NCBI GenBank assembly: GCA_029959085.1
Contig: JARWIR010000001.1
Location: 71,424,899 to 71,488,898, forward strand
Direction of reading: 5' to 3'
Source of the DNA: Nemophila menziesii
Lineage: Eukaryota; Streptophyta; Magnoliopsida; Boraginales; Hydrophyllaceae
Length of the DNA stretch: 64,000 nucleotides
Part shown: piece after piece, positions 10,468 through 19,953 of the stretch
How positions within the stretch are numbered: position 1 is the stretch's first letter
Layout: each line of letters begins with the position of its first letter
The notes under the pieces: model-generated
What the model was told of the DNA's origin: nothing
Databases searched by the model: none
Seen by the model: only the letters and a program-made list of their open reading frames with translations
Made by a program: the position numbers and the translations under genes

Positions 10468-12451
10468 ATGGCAACCCGAGATCCACCAGTTGGAGGAGGA
10501 CAACAATTACCAGGAGGAGGATTGCAACAAGATCCAATACTTGGACCACTACTCGGTGGAGTGCAGAATAACCAACAAGGTGGACAACAACAAGAGCAAC
10601 CACTTGGTGGACAAGAAGGAGTACAGCTACCAGCAGGAGGAGGTAATTGGAATAACCTTAATAATCAACAGAACCGAGTTGAACAAGATCTACCTGGCCT
10701 TAATGTACCATTCCATGTTCAACCCATCGGTTACCGCCCTCCTGAGATTCCGAATATCAAATTTAGACCCGATCCGGGTATGCTCAGTCAATTTCAAAGT
10801 TTCGGACTCTATACTGCTACAGCAATACAAGATCCGGTAAAAGCGATTCAGAAGTTTATGCAGATTTGTGATGCCTACATTACTCCTGGCATTACACGCG
10901 AGCAACTGTATTGTCATATGTTTTCGTTTCTTGACCGGAAGAGCTAGCGATTGGCTAGAGATACAACCACATGGAACCATTCATTCTTGGAGAGAACTTC
11001 AAGCCGCATTCTTTAACCGATTTTATCCGAAGAGCATGAGACTTAAAGATCAAACCGAGCTTGCAAGATTTTGCCAAGAAGATGGAGAAACAGTGGGAGA
11101 AGCATGGACAAGGTTTCAACAAAAATTAACAAGATGTCCACTCCATGGTTATACACCTGCTCTACAACTTGCTATGTTCTATGAAGGTCTTAATGATAAA
11201 GGTAGAGAAAAGGTGGATAACATTGGAAAGGGTAATTTCGTGTCCATGAATCACAATGAAGCTTCCGAGGTGTTGGAAAATATTATGGAACAAGAAAGAA
11301 GTTGGCCTTCAACGCGAGCTTCTGTAGCAAAGACCCGAGGAACGCTTCGTTTAGATGCAGAAACTGCGAACTCAGCTCAAATATCCTCTTTAGAAAATCA
11401 AATCAAGGAGCTGAAAATCGCGATGGAGAAGAATATAGCCGCACCAAAGGTAGTGCAAGAAGCACAAGGTTGTCAACAATGTGGAGTTAACGATCATTCA
11501 TGGGAAGAGTGCGAATCAAATCCGCAATCTGTTTACTTTATATCTAACCGATGGGGCAACCGCAACCATCCGGGTATGCAGTATTCAAATCCACAAGGGG
11601 CTGCTAATCCTGGTCATTATCAACCACGACCCCAGAACAACTCTTACCAACAGAGAGGTCAGTACCAAACTCAATATCAGAATAGACCTGCTCCTCCACA
11701 ACAACCTGCTCAAGACGCCTATACCGATACTTTAGATCAGAAAGCTTTACCTCAATATCCGCAAGAAGGAGCTATAGACAGTACACAGATAGCACAAGCT
11801 CTAGACCGTTTGACCACGACTATAAACGCTCAGGACGAGAAGGTCAGAGGACACGATGCCATACTTCAGATGCTAAGTACTCAAGTAGAACAGTTAAACA
11901 AAGTGTTAACAAGTGTAGTAGAACAAAAAGAAGTAAAGGCAATCGAAGGAGGTGAAAACAATGTTGGGTTCGAAGCTTGCAAGGCTATATGCCTTGAAAT
12001 TGAAGAAGAAAAAGAAGAAATACCACATGCTGCCATTAGTGCCGTGGAAATTCCGAGTACTGAAGAAGAACCAACCAAGTCTAGCCCCGTGGAATCTGAC
12101 TGTTCTGAAGTTTATGTGGAGGACAATCAAGAGAAGGACGAGTTTATAGAGCTACTGAGGAAGGTGCAAGAGGAGATTCGGTCGGTAGTAGAATATGCAG
12201 CTGAATTGGCTAAAGAGAAAGAGGCAGAAGCCTCAAGAGAGGAATCGAAAGATGAAGTGACACCTGCTGTGCTAGAAGAGAAAGTAGAAGAGAAGGTGGA
12301 ATCGCCACCTATTGTTCAACCAGTGTCATCAACTATTCCTGATACAAATCCTAACGATGACACTGTTCTCAAGACATTTGTAGAGGCGTACCAACCTGGA
12401 AATATCAACGCCCAAATGCTTGAGATCGCGAAGAGAGGACTTACACCGTAA
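10468..12451 (+). pseudogene. gag: Element B gag (frameshift and stop)
   Basis: ATG at 10468 is chosen because MATRDPP aligns with the D start (MAEIPQQ). A Gln/Gly/Pro-rich N-terminus leads to the retrotransposon gag core (RPDPGMLSQFQSFG, then REQLYCHMFSF). Compared with E and D, two bases are missing near 10925-10930, so the frame shifts into FLTGRASDWL. The second frame carries ELQAAFFNRFYPKSMRL, FQQKLTRCPLHGYTP, one CCHC zinc knuckle (CQQCGVNDHSWEEC, from about 11471) and a long acidic, helix-rich tail. It ends at TAA 12449-12451, where D reads CAA. The acidic tail replaces the NAVTLRSGK segment of A. It would form the particle core if intact. Confidence 0.82.
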
Positions 12452-13270
12452 CAAGTTTTTACGCAAGTTATTCCTGAGAAAGAGGCGAGTGTAGAGATCC
12501 CGAGAGAGAACCTGAGGGTTTCGAGAAGAAGTGAGAAAGAGCTACCTACAAAGCTTAAAGATCCGGGAAGTTTCAACCTTCCTATTCAATTACATGGTAT
12601 GCTCAAGTTGAAAGCTATGTACGATGTGGGTTCTGGTGTGAATCTTATGCCTAAGTCCGTGTTCGAGAGACTTGGACTGCAGAAATCAAAGAAAACTCCA
12701 GTGAAGTTGTAGTTTGCTGACAACTCAGTGAAGAGGACATGGGGAACAGTGGAGGACGTCTTAGTCCGTGCAGGTAATATCGCCATCCCTACTGACTTTG
12801 TTATTCTTGAGTTTGATGCAGATAAGCAGGTTTCGATCATACTTGGACGGCCCTTCATGGACACAAGTCAAAGTGTGATCAACTTCCAAGATGGGACCAT
12901 CACCCTTCATGCTAAGAATGTATCTGAGACCTTCTATGTCTTGGGTAAGAAACCAAGGAAGTTGGATCCCACCGTGCCTATCATCCACAGCCTTTCACAT
13001 CACAAAGTCCCTCCTGAGAAGATCCACTTAAAGCCTGTGGATACTGAGCCAAACATTGAGTTTGGGGTTGGCCATGAAGTTCTATGGAAGGCCCACAAAC
13101 GCGAGAATAGGCCACGAAGTTTCAAAGATTCGTGGATGGGACCATTCATTGTCACTAAGGTTGTTTCAGCCAAGGTGATAGAAATTCGCCCCAAAACTGG
13201 GGTCAAGCGCAGATTAGTTGACGTTCATAGCCTTACTCGTTGTTGGGGAGGCTATATTCGCAAATCTTGA
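12452..13270 (+). pseudogene. Element B protease joined to an integrase-C-terminal-like segment
   Basis: Same frame as gag beyond the stop at 12449. It starts with a linker (KLKDPGSFNLPIQ), then a retroviral-type aspartic protease with DVGSGVNLMPKSV (active Asp near 12622) and LEFDADKQVSIILGRPFM. A TAG at 12710-12712 interrupts it, consistent with CAG to TAG. After SHHKVPPEKIHLKP the sequence jumps to FGVGHEVLWKAHKRENRP and a GPF-type module (DSWMGPFIVTKVVSAKVIEI), ending RCWGGYIRKS at 13270. About 2 kb encoding RT, RNase H and the integrase core in A has no counterpart. The same join is present in D and E. A PPT-like motif (13056-13071) is at the junction. Confidence 0.8.
13056..13071 (+). 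other. PPT-like motif at the pol-deletion junction of B
   Basis: TTGAGTTTGGGGTTGG encodes EFGVG where protease sequence gives way to the integrase-tail segment. Matching copies are at the same junction in D (37261-37274, minus) and E (43128-43140). Confidence 0.55.
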
Positions 13271-13280
13271 CAGAGGTAAC

Positions 13281-13331
13281 ACGTCTAACTTTGAAAGACG
13301 TTAAACAAAAGTGCTGTTTGGGAGACAACCC
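13281..13331 (+). other. Conserved post-pol stem-loop and GGGAGACAACCC motif, element B
   Basis: ACGTCT (13281) pairs with AGACGT (13296-13301) across a 9-base loop, ten bases after the stop. It is followed by GTTAAACAAA and GGGAGACAACCC (13320-13331). E keeps both parts (43353 onward, 43391-43402) and D has near-copies (37030-37048, about 37000). An RNA structure is plausible; function unknown. Confidence 0.5.
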
Positions 13332-13502
13332 GAAGTTTTTTTTATGTTTTCATGTCTTTTACGTTTTTAGTTTTTAGTTTATTTTAATAGTTTTTAGTTG
13401 ATAATGCATATTTGAGGAAGGTATCAGTGTTTTTGGTGTGTAGGAATTGGAGAAATCGAGTTAGGGAACGCTAGGAAAATTTTTGGAGCACAAGAATGCA
13501 CC

Positions 13503-13875
13503 CCGCGGACTACCCCACAGACTACCCCATGGTCCGCATGGATGGTCCGCGAGGTCAAAAACCCGTACCACGGGTTGCTACCGCGGGTCTGATCCAGAAA
13601 CCAGAAAAATTGCCGCAGACTACCCTTCGGTACACCGCACCATGGTCCGCGCCTCAAAAACGCGTGCCACGGGGTAGGTACCACGGGTATTTTGACGGAG
13701 TTAGCTACAGATGCCGCGGGGTACCCTCCGGTACACCGGACCCTAGTCCGCGAGCCAAAAACCCGTGCCACGGGGTCCTACCACGGGTCTAGACCAGAGA
13801 GCAAAAATTTTCGAGCATCAGATGTCGCGGACTACCCTGTGGTGCACCTCATGGTCCGCAGGGGTAGTCCGCAGC
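13503..13875. repeat. Element B: tandem palindrome array (GCGGACTACCCC / CCCGTACCACGGG)
   Basis: Units start at 13503, 13613, 13714 and 13825 (periods 110, 101 and 111 bp; the last unit is partial). Each begins CCGCGGACTACCC or a variant, followed by an inverted GGTCCGC. The first three units continue with CCCGTNCCACGGG-type inverted repeats. In the last unit GCGGACTACCC is mirrored by GGGTAGTCCGC about 22 bp later. The array is GC-rich against an AT-rich element. The intervening 13332-13502 and 13918-14298 hold no gene. Open frames across the array are not credible genes. Confidence 0.82.
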
Positions 13876-13908
13876 GCCGTTAGAGAGAGAAAAAGTTACG
13901 GGATTGAG

Positions 13909-13917
13909 TTATAAAGG
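13909..13917 (+). promoter_or_regulatory. TATA-like box between the array and the env-position ORF of B
   Basis: TTATAAAGG lies about 35 bp downstream of the array and about 410 bp upstream of the ATG at 14322. A pyrimidine-rich leader follows. D has GGTTATAAAG at the same place. Promoter function is inference. Confidence 0.35.
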
Positions 13918-14298
13918 AGGTATTAAGCTCATTATTCCGAATTTATTAAACCTTAACCCTCTTTTTCTTCTCCACAACTCTCCTAACTCCATTAAAGCTC
14001 ATCAAAACCTTCACCAATCACCAAAACACTACCCAATCATCAAGAAAAACACATCAAATCTTCTCTCCACATCATTACAAGAGAGAATCAAGCTACCAAT
14101 CATCACCAAATTCATTCAAATTGAAGAATCAAAGAGCCAAATTTCAAAAATTCATCACATAATTTCTAAAATCCAAGCCTACCCATTACAAATCATCCTC
14201 ACCCACATAGAGATTCATCACCAATTCACCCATCCTAGGCCAAATCAAGCTTGTTCATCCATTAATTCAAGAGTTTAATTTTCAAGGGTTGCTAAAGC

Positions 14299-14311
14299 TT
14301 TGAGTTGGGGG
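14299..14311 (+). other. PPT-like motif before the env-position ATG of B
   Basis: TTTGAGTTGGGGG is identical to the core of the true PPT at 17094. It lies ten bases before the ATG. Confidence 0.6.
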
Positions 14312-14321
14312 TTAATTGAAG

Positions 14322-15518
14322 ATGACTAATAGAACAACAATCTTATCTAACAAGAGGGAGGTGAAGAGTAACAAGGGATTGGATTTAAACAAGAAGAAAT
14401 CAATTGACAAAGGTGCTAGTTCTAAATCAAAGGGTAAAGAGAATGTGAAGAAGAGTGGGAAACCTTCGTATGATCGTAATGGTAAAAAGCTTTATTATTA
14501 TGCAAAGGAGAAAACTCAACCTCAACAAGATCTTATACCAATAGAGAAAGTGGATACTTCAAGAGCTCTGAAGATATCCGCAGAGAAACAATTAAAAGAA
14601 CTACCTTTTGCTTATGAGAAAGTATTCAAGGAAGAAATTAGAGATGGAGAATACAAGAGATTCTTCGAGCTTGGTGAGAAATTGGGTTGGTCTACGTTCA
14701 TGGTAAGACGTTCTGAATTATGTCATGAATTAGTTTTTGAGTTCTATCTAGGCCTCTTTAGCCAAGATAGTAATTGTGTTCCGATTAGAGGAGAGTTAGT
14801 TCCTTTCACAGTTGAGGAGATTAGGAACCACTTCAAGTTTAAGAAATTGAAAGGTTTTTGCAAATTTGAAGAAGCAGTTGCTAAACGAAAAATCTTTGAT
14901 GAGGAATTACTTTTTGAGCATGTTTTAGACAAGGAGAAAGTGCAATCACATAAGGGAGAATTGAAGGCACCTTGGCCTTACAAATATCTTCAAGCAGATG
15001 CTAGAATTTGGCACAATTTCCTTATTCCTAATGTCTTTGGAAACACACGAACTTTGGATGTGACGATGAAGAACGCGCTACTATTGGACTGTATTTTGAG
15101 AGGAGAAGAAGTTGATGTGGCACAGTTGATCTATCAGGAGGTGATACGATTTTCGGTCTCTCCCAAATCAGTTTATAATGTTAAACTTCCAACTATGATC
15201 ACGTGTCTTGTGCGAAAAGCGAATGTAGTAGTGGGTGAAGAAGAGAAACTCGAGTTTAAGATGAGTTATATTGATAATGCTTGGATCAAGGAAAGTCTTC
15301 GAAGAGCGGGTTCTACTCAAGTCTCGAAGGAAGAAAAGGAGCAAACTTGGCAAGAGAAGATGGAGGAGCGTTTAACGAAATTTGAAGCAGCTCAAACTTC
15401 CTTAGTCAATGATGTGGCACAAATCAATGCTAATCAAGTGCACATCATGAAACTCCTTGAGCAATTAACGAAAGGTCCAGCAACTCCAACCTTGGATATC
15501 AATGATGCGAGGCAATAG
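14322..15518 (+). CDS. Element B env-position ORF, Athila ORF1 / 'putative plant transposon protein' type
   Basis: An uninterrupted 398-codon ORF. The ATG at 14322 is preferred over an upstream TTG because MTNRT is conserved in C and MTKRT in D. Residues about 1-75 are Lys/Ser-rich and may bind nucleic acid. Residues about 80-330 resemble the domain found downstream of pol in Athila elements (GEKLGWSTFMVRRSE, FEFYLGLFSQDS, GELVPFTVEEIRNHF, WPYKYLQADARIWHNF). The C-terminus is a likely coiled coil (MEERLTKFEAAQTSLVND, HIMKLLEQL). There is no signal peptide or transmembrane segment, so I do not call it an envelope protein. It is the only intact ORF of a pol-deleted element whose gag and PR carry breaks. 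Biochemical role unknown. Confidence 0.8.
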   Translation: MTNRTTILSNKREVKSNKGLDLNKKKSIDKGASSKSKGKENVKKSGKPSYDRNGKKLYYYAKEKTQPQQDLIPIEKVDTSRALKISAEKQLKELPFAYEKVFKEEIRDGEYKRFFELGEKLGWSTFMVRRSELCHELVFEFYLGLFSQDSNCVPIRGELVPFTVEEIRNHFKFKKLKGFCKFEEAVAKRKIFDEELLFEHVLDKEKVQSHKGELKAPWPYKYLQADARIWHNFLIPNVFGNTRTLDVTMKNALLLDCILRGEEVDVAQLIYQEVIRFSVSPKSVYNVKLPTMITCLVRKANVVVGEEEKLEFKMSYIDNAWIKESLRRAGSTQVSKEEKEQTWQEKMEERLTKFEAAQTSLVNDVAQINANQVHIMKLLEQLTKGPATPTLDINDARQ

Positions 15519-17093
15519 CCTCGAGAGTATGTTCTCTTTCTTCCTTACCATTTCTGTAAATATGTCTATCTGCTAATTTTAATTTCTGTTTTTCGAGTCT
15601 TTTTCGAGTCGTGGGGACACAACTCATTTTTGAGTTGGGGGTGTGGGGATTCGTTGTCTCTCATCTCCATTTTTCTGTTTTTTTTGGGTGAAATTAAAAT
15701 TTTTGATACATGGGAATTAGATGTAGAGTGTGTTTAATAGCTTGAAAGCATAAGCTCAGTAGATTAATGATAGTAAGTGATATGTTTATGAGCTAGGTAT
15801 TTGTATGCTTTGAGTATTTGCAGGAAAACACACGTTGATAGTAAAGAGAAGATTAGTAAGCAATGCGATAGAAAGCATGTTCGATCTCAGGGAACCTTGA
15901 GAAGTGTGTAGGCCGTGAGATCCAAGCTAGTTGAAAAACCATTTGATTAAAGTGCTAAAGGTAAGAAATCTTCGATATTACATAGTGTAGAAAGTGATCA
16001 AGGCAATTCTTTCATATTTTTAAGCCTTTGAAGCCTTTTTGTACCTTCTCACCTTGTGATTTTGAGTTTAATTATATCCTTCTCAGCCCCTTCTAGCCTT
16101 TCTAAAGCCTTTTATTAAAACACATTATAAGCCATATCCTTTAGATTTTAGGACTTTTCCATATGACCCGCACTCGAATCGCGATGCATAGACAGTTGTT
16201 TTAGAGCTTGAGTTTGGGGTGGTGGGTCCACCATTATGGGAATTGATATTTTGTTGGGATTTTTGAGCTTATAAATTGTGCTTTGTGCTTTATATTGATG
16301 ATGTTTCACAGATTTTTATTGTAACCCTTTGCCGGGGTAATAGTGAATGAAAAAGAAGCTTCGAGCTAATATTGCCAATAAGGGCATTAAAAGAAAAAAT
16401 ATATATGAGAAAAATTAGCGTGATATCTCAACATTAAGAGAGAGTCATAGCTATGAAAGAAAATTGATTTGAAAAGAAAAGAAAATATATATATTCGGAC
16501 CAGCAAAGTGGATTTTTATGTGAACATCTAAAGCTTTAATTGGGTTATTGGGGATGCTAAATTGTGCATCAAGGAATTCATTGGGTCGAGTGAGAAACGT
16601 TTTATGAGAGTAACTCAAGCTCTAGGGAGATTCGTTGATGGCTAGTGAGGAGAGAGCCAAAAGCTCACTCCAAATTATCCAAATATACTATCCTACCGTC
16701 CCTAAGCCTAAATTACAACCTTAAAGACCTTGTGATTCTTCGTTATGTAATTGAGAAGTGATTGAACCATTAGAGATTAGTTAAGTGGATCCTTGGATAC
16801 TAGTAAGGTTTGATGAACAATCTATAGCTCTCTTGGGGAACTGAGTAAAGTCCCAATCCTTCTTACATTGCGAAACTAATCTGATCTTGAATTCAAGCCG
16901 TGTTGACTGTAGATATGAGAAGTGTACAGGTATGTAGTTTATGAATATTATTGCATGAAATTTTCTGAGTTATGTGCTTTAGGTTTATTCTATATATTCT
17001 GCTATGCTTTTTCCCTAGTGTTGAGAATTTTATAAGTGTGTATTTCTAGACTTCCCTATGTTTTTATCTTTTATTGTATCGGGACGATACAAC
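15519..17093 (+). other. Element B 3' non-coding region with two extra PPT-like motifs
   Basis: I see no credible ORF. TTTGAGTTGGGGGTG (15629-15643) lies about 110 bp after the ORF. TTGAGTTTGGGGTGG (16208-16222) lies mid-region next to GGTGGGTCCACC. The equivalents in A (5718-7177) and D (33378-34929) keep the same order of blocks and the same two motifs. Confidence 0.65.
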
Positions 17094-17109
17094 TTTGAGT
17101 TGGGGGTCT
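17094..17109 (+). other. Polypurine tract of element B
   Basis: TTTGAGTTGGGGGTCT abuts the 3' LTR (TGATGTCTCC at 17110). Confidence 0.85.
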
Positions 17110-18638
17110 TGATGTCTCCTCATTTGTGATAGATTTATGTTAAGATGAGACATCATTTTTTAGTGTTTTAGAAGTCATTAATGTCGATTTTCTTGAGTTT
17201 TAGTGCACTTTCCTATTTTGTGTCTTGATTTGTAGAAATAATATTTGTAGAGCATATTGGGTTTAATTGTTTATTTAGTGTGTAGCTTTAAAGATAATTA
17301 TGGAGATTAATTAGAGTCCAAGTCAAAGACAACAACTTATGGAAAGAGATTTACATGGTAATTGGAGAAAAGGAAATAAAAGCTAAAAAGATGGAAAAGG
17401 AAAAGCTGCCTAAATCTGGGATTCTGCACACACGTCTAAAGATTGGTGTTTTTACCTAAGAAATAGGCCGAATTTGGAGATTTCCTTTTAAAGGGCCTAT
17501 ATAATTCTGTTGCGATTCTTTTGGTATCTTGTGGAGCAAAATCGGACCAAAAACGAAGAAGATACACTCAAAACGGTGCAGCAGTGTTTATCTTTATTTC
17601 CATACGAATTTGAGTTGGGCTAGAAGTCCATTACCTTAACTATTCCTCAAGAAAACGAATTAGGTCTTCTAAACACCTATAAATACACCCTTATATCACT
17701 TGTAAATCATCCTTGCCTCATAGTAATTAGTTCTTAAGGTTTTATTCTTCCAGTTTATTGTAGAGAGCAAGATGATGTCTTTTTTAATTTCTTTTAGTTT
17801 ATTTCCTTCAGGTATGAACTAAACCTCCCATAGCTTGGGTTTTGCATATGTATAATCTATGAATTCTAATTCTTCTATCTAAGTTTCTTTGGAAATTATA
17901 TGTTTTAATCTGATATTAGCTTCTTACTTTATATTTGATTATATGTTTTGATTTAATGTCTTTCCTAGAATTGATCAATTTAGGATTGTTTTAAGAATAG
18001 TTAGATGGTCTCCTTGACAGGGTGTTTAACTATTGAACCACCACATAATGTCTAGTGTCGATAGCAGTTCTGACAAAACATACTTCTAACTAGATAGTCA
18101 TTAGGGTTTGTTTTAACCACCGTATCACCAAGATTGCAGTATTTTCTTAGGGCCTTAGTGGCGTTTGATAACCCTATTTGAAATCACTTCTTGGTTGTGA
18201 CGTAGCCCCCTTAGTCGCTCTCAAGGTCTAAGCTTGGGGAATTTAGAATCCTGACTAAGTATTACCAAGAGCTAATATTCTCCCTTATGAACTAGATTTA
18301 TAGATAGAATTAGAAGGATTAGTGCATACTAGCAAAACCTGAGCTATACTTCTCATCTCATATTCTTAATCTTTTACTTTATTGTCTTTATTTTCCTAGT
18401 TTTAATTCATAATTTCGAAAATCCAAATCTTTAATTTTCTGTCTTTTAATTATTTACTTTTACTCGTTATTTGTTCCTACGCGATTAACACACTTAAGTC
18501 CCTGAGAACGAACTCTACTTATCATTAAAACTTGCATACGTCCTGTAATACTTGCAGTACTGTGCCTGTCTAGGGTGAGAGTGCATAGTTTTCCATACTT
18601 AAATTGATCTTATTTTTATCACACCCTAGGCGACACCA
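17110..18638 (+). repeat. Element B 3' LTR
   Basis: 1529 bp against 1527 bp for the 5' LTR, with scattered substitutions only. It ends CGACACCA, followed by TSD TGCCC (18639-18643). Confidence 0.92.
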
Positions 18639-18643
18639 TGCCC

Positions 18644-19945
18644 ATTCACCATGAAGGTGCGTTGCTCGTCTGGATTCTCGATCTCTATAGCTCCATGTGG
18701 CGTAACTTTGGTCACCATGAACGGACCAGACCACTTTGATCTCAACTTTCCCGGATAGTTGCTGAACTTGGAGTTATACTTGAGGACCATCTGTCCAACT
18801 TTGAATTTCTTTTCACGAATGCGATTGTCATGCCATCTTTTCGTCTTTTCTTTGTAAAGTGTAGCAGTCTCATAGGCATGGAATCGAAACTCATCAAGTT
18901 CATTCAGCTTAATCATACGATTCTCCGCAGCTAAGGTAGGATCCATATTCATCTCCGCTATCGCCCAATAGGCACCCATTTCAAGCTCAAGAGGTAAGTG
19001 ACAAGCCTTACCATAAGCGACGCGATACGGAGATGCACCCACAGGCGTCTTGAACGCAGTACGATATGCCAACAACACATCATCTAATTTCATTGACCAA
19101 TCCTTGCGTGTGGAACCAAATGTCTTCTCAAGAATGGATTTGATCTCTCGATTAGAGACCTCAGCTTGACCATTGGCTTGTGGATGATACGCGGTAGATA
19201 CACGATGTCTCACACCATACTTCTCTAGAACTGTCTTCAAATATTTGTTCACAAAGTGTGAACCTCCATCACTAATAATAACTCGAGGTGTACCATGTCT
19301 AGTGAAGATGTGTGACTTTAAGAATTTAATCACTACTCGCGAATCATTAGTTGGTAGAGCTACAGCCTCTACCCATTTGGACACGTAATCAACAGCTAGT
19401 AGGATGTAAAGATTCCCGTTAGATGGTACAAAAGGACCCATGAAATCAATACCCCATACATCGAATATCTCAACTTCAAGAACATTATTACGTGGCATCT
19501 CATCTCTCTTAGATATATTACCAGTAAACTGGCATCTATGACACTTCTTGACATACTCATGACAATCCTTATTTAATGTAGGCCAATAAAAACCGGATTG
19601 TAGTACCCTTGCAGCTGTACGATCACCTTTGAAGTGTTCTCCATATGGTGAATCATGACAACGGACAGAATATCCCTATCTGGTATGCATCTTCTCACCA
19701 TCTGATAACTTCATGTTTTGTAGGGGAAAGGATCCTCCCAAAAAAAATTGTTTAGCTCGATGGACTAGTCTCTTTTTCTCTTGTGAGGTAGCTCCTTGAG
19801 GAAAAGAACCACTCACAATAAGATTCACTATATCCGCATACCAAGGAGTTTCTAATGAATAAACTGAAAACAAACTCTCATCAGGAAACTCTTCTCTTAC
19901 CAACTCAAGTCCTCCATTAGACTCAGAACCTTCAAGACGCGACAA
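18644..19945 (-). pseudogene. pol: Element A: integrase and RNase H-integrase linker
   Basis: On the minus strand the frame from 19945 carries the linker ([12 protein letters not shown] start, WYADIVNLIVSGSFP), broken by a stop at about 19676. The zinc-binding HHCC domain follows (HDSPYGEHF ... [12 protein letters not shown]). From 19498 a 285-codon open stretch carries the catalytic core: D in [10 protein letters not shown] in [10 protein letters not shown] and E in [10 protein letters not shown]. It ends in the GPY/F-type segment [15 protein letters not shown] and MVNGH, where element B interrupts. Joining of element DNA to the genome would be its role. The core motifs are intact but the gene is split. 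Confidence 0.85.
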
Positions 19946-19953
19946 ATGATCAG

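Larger units (their letters stand above)
8682..18638 (+). mobile_element. Element B: complete but pol-deleted (non-autonomous) Athila-like retrotransposon
   Basis: A 9957-bp element with 5' LTR 8682-10208, 3' LTR 17110-18638, TSD TGCCC, tRNA-Asp-type PBS and a PPT directly before the 3' LTR. The interior has gag, PR, a short integrase-C-terminal-like segment, the palindrome array and an intact env-position ORF. RT, RNase H and the integrase core are missing. By hand I count about 11 differences over the first 490 bp of the two LTRs, so the insertion is not ancient and is younger than A. Its movement must have used enzymes from another element. PBS, LTR termini and PPT match those of pol-bearing A. 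Confidence 0.92.

Noticed and set aside
14322..15518. Calling the downstream ORF an envelope glycoprotein
   Set aside because: No signal peptide, no transmembrane segment and no cysteine-rich ectodomain; it matches the Athila-associated plant transposon protein type instead.
18626..18643. Extending the integrase frame of A through 18626
   Set aside because: Those bases belong to the B 3' LTR end and TSD; the open frame crosses the junction by chance.
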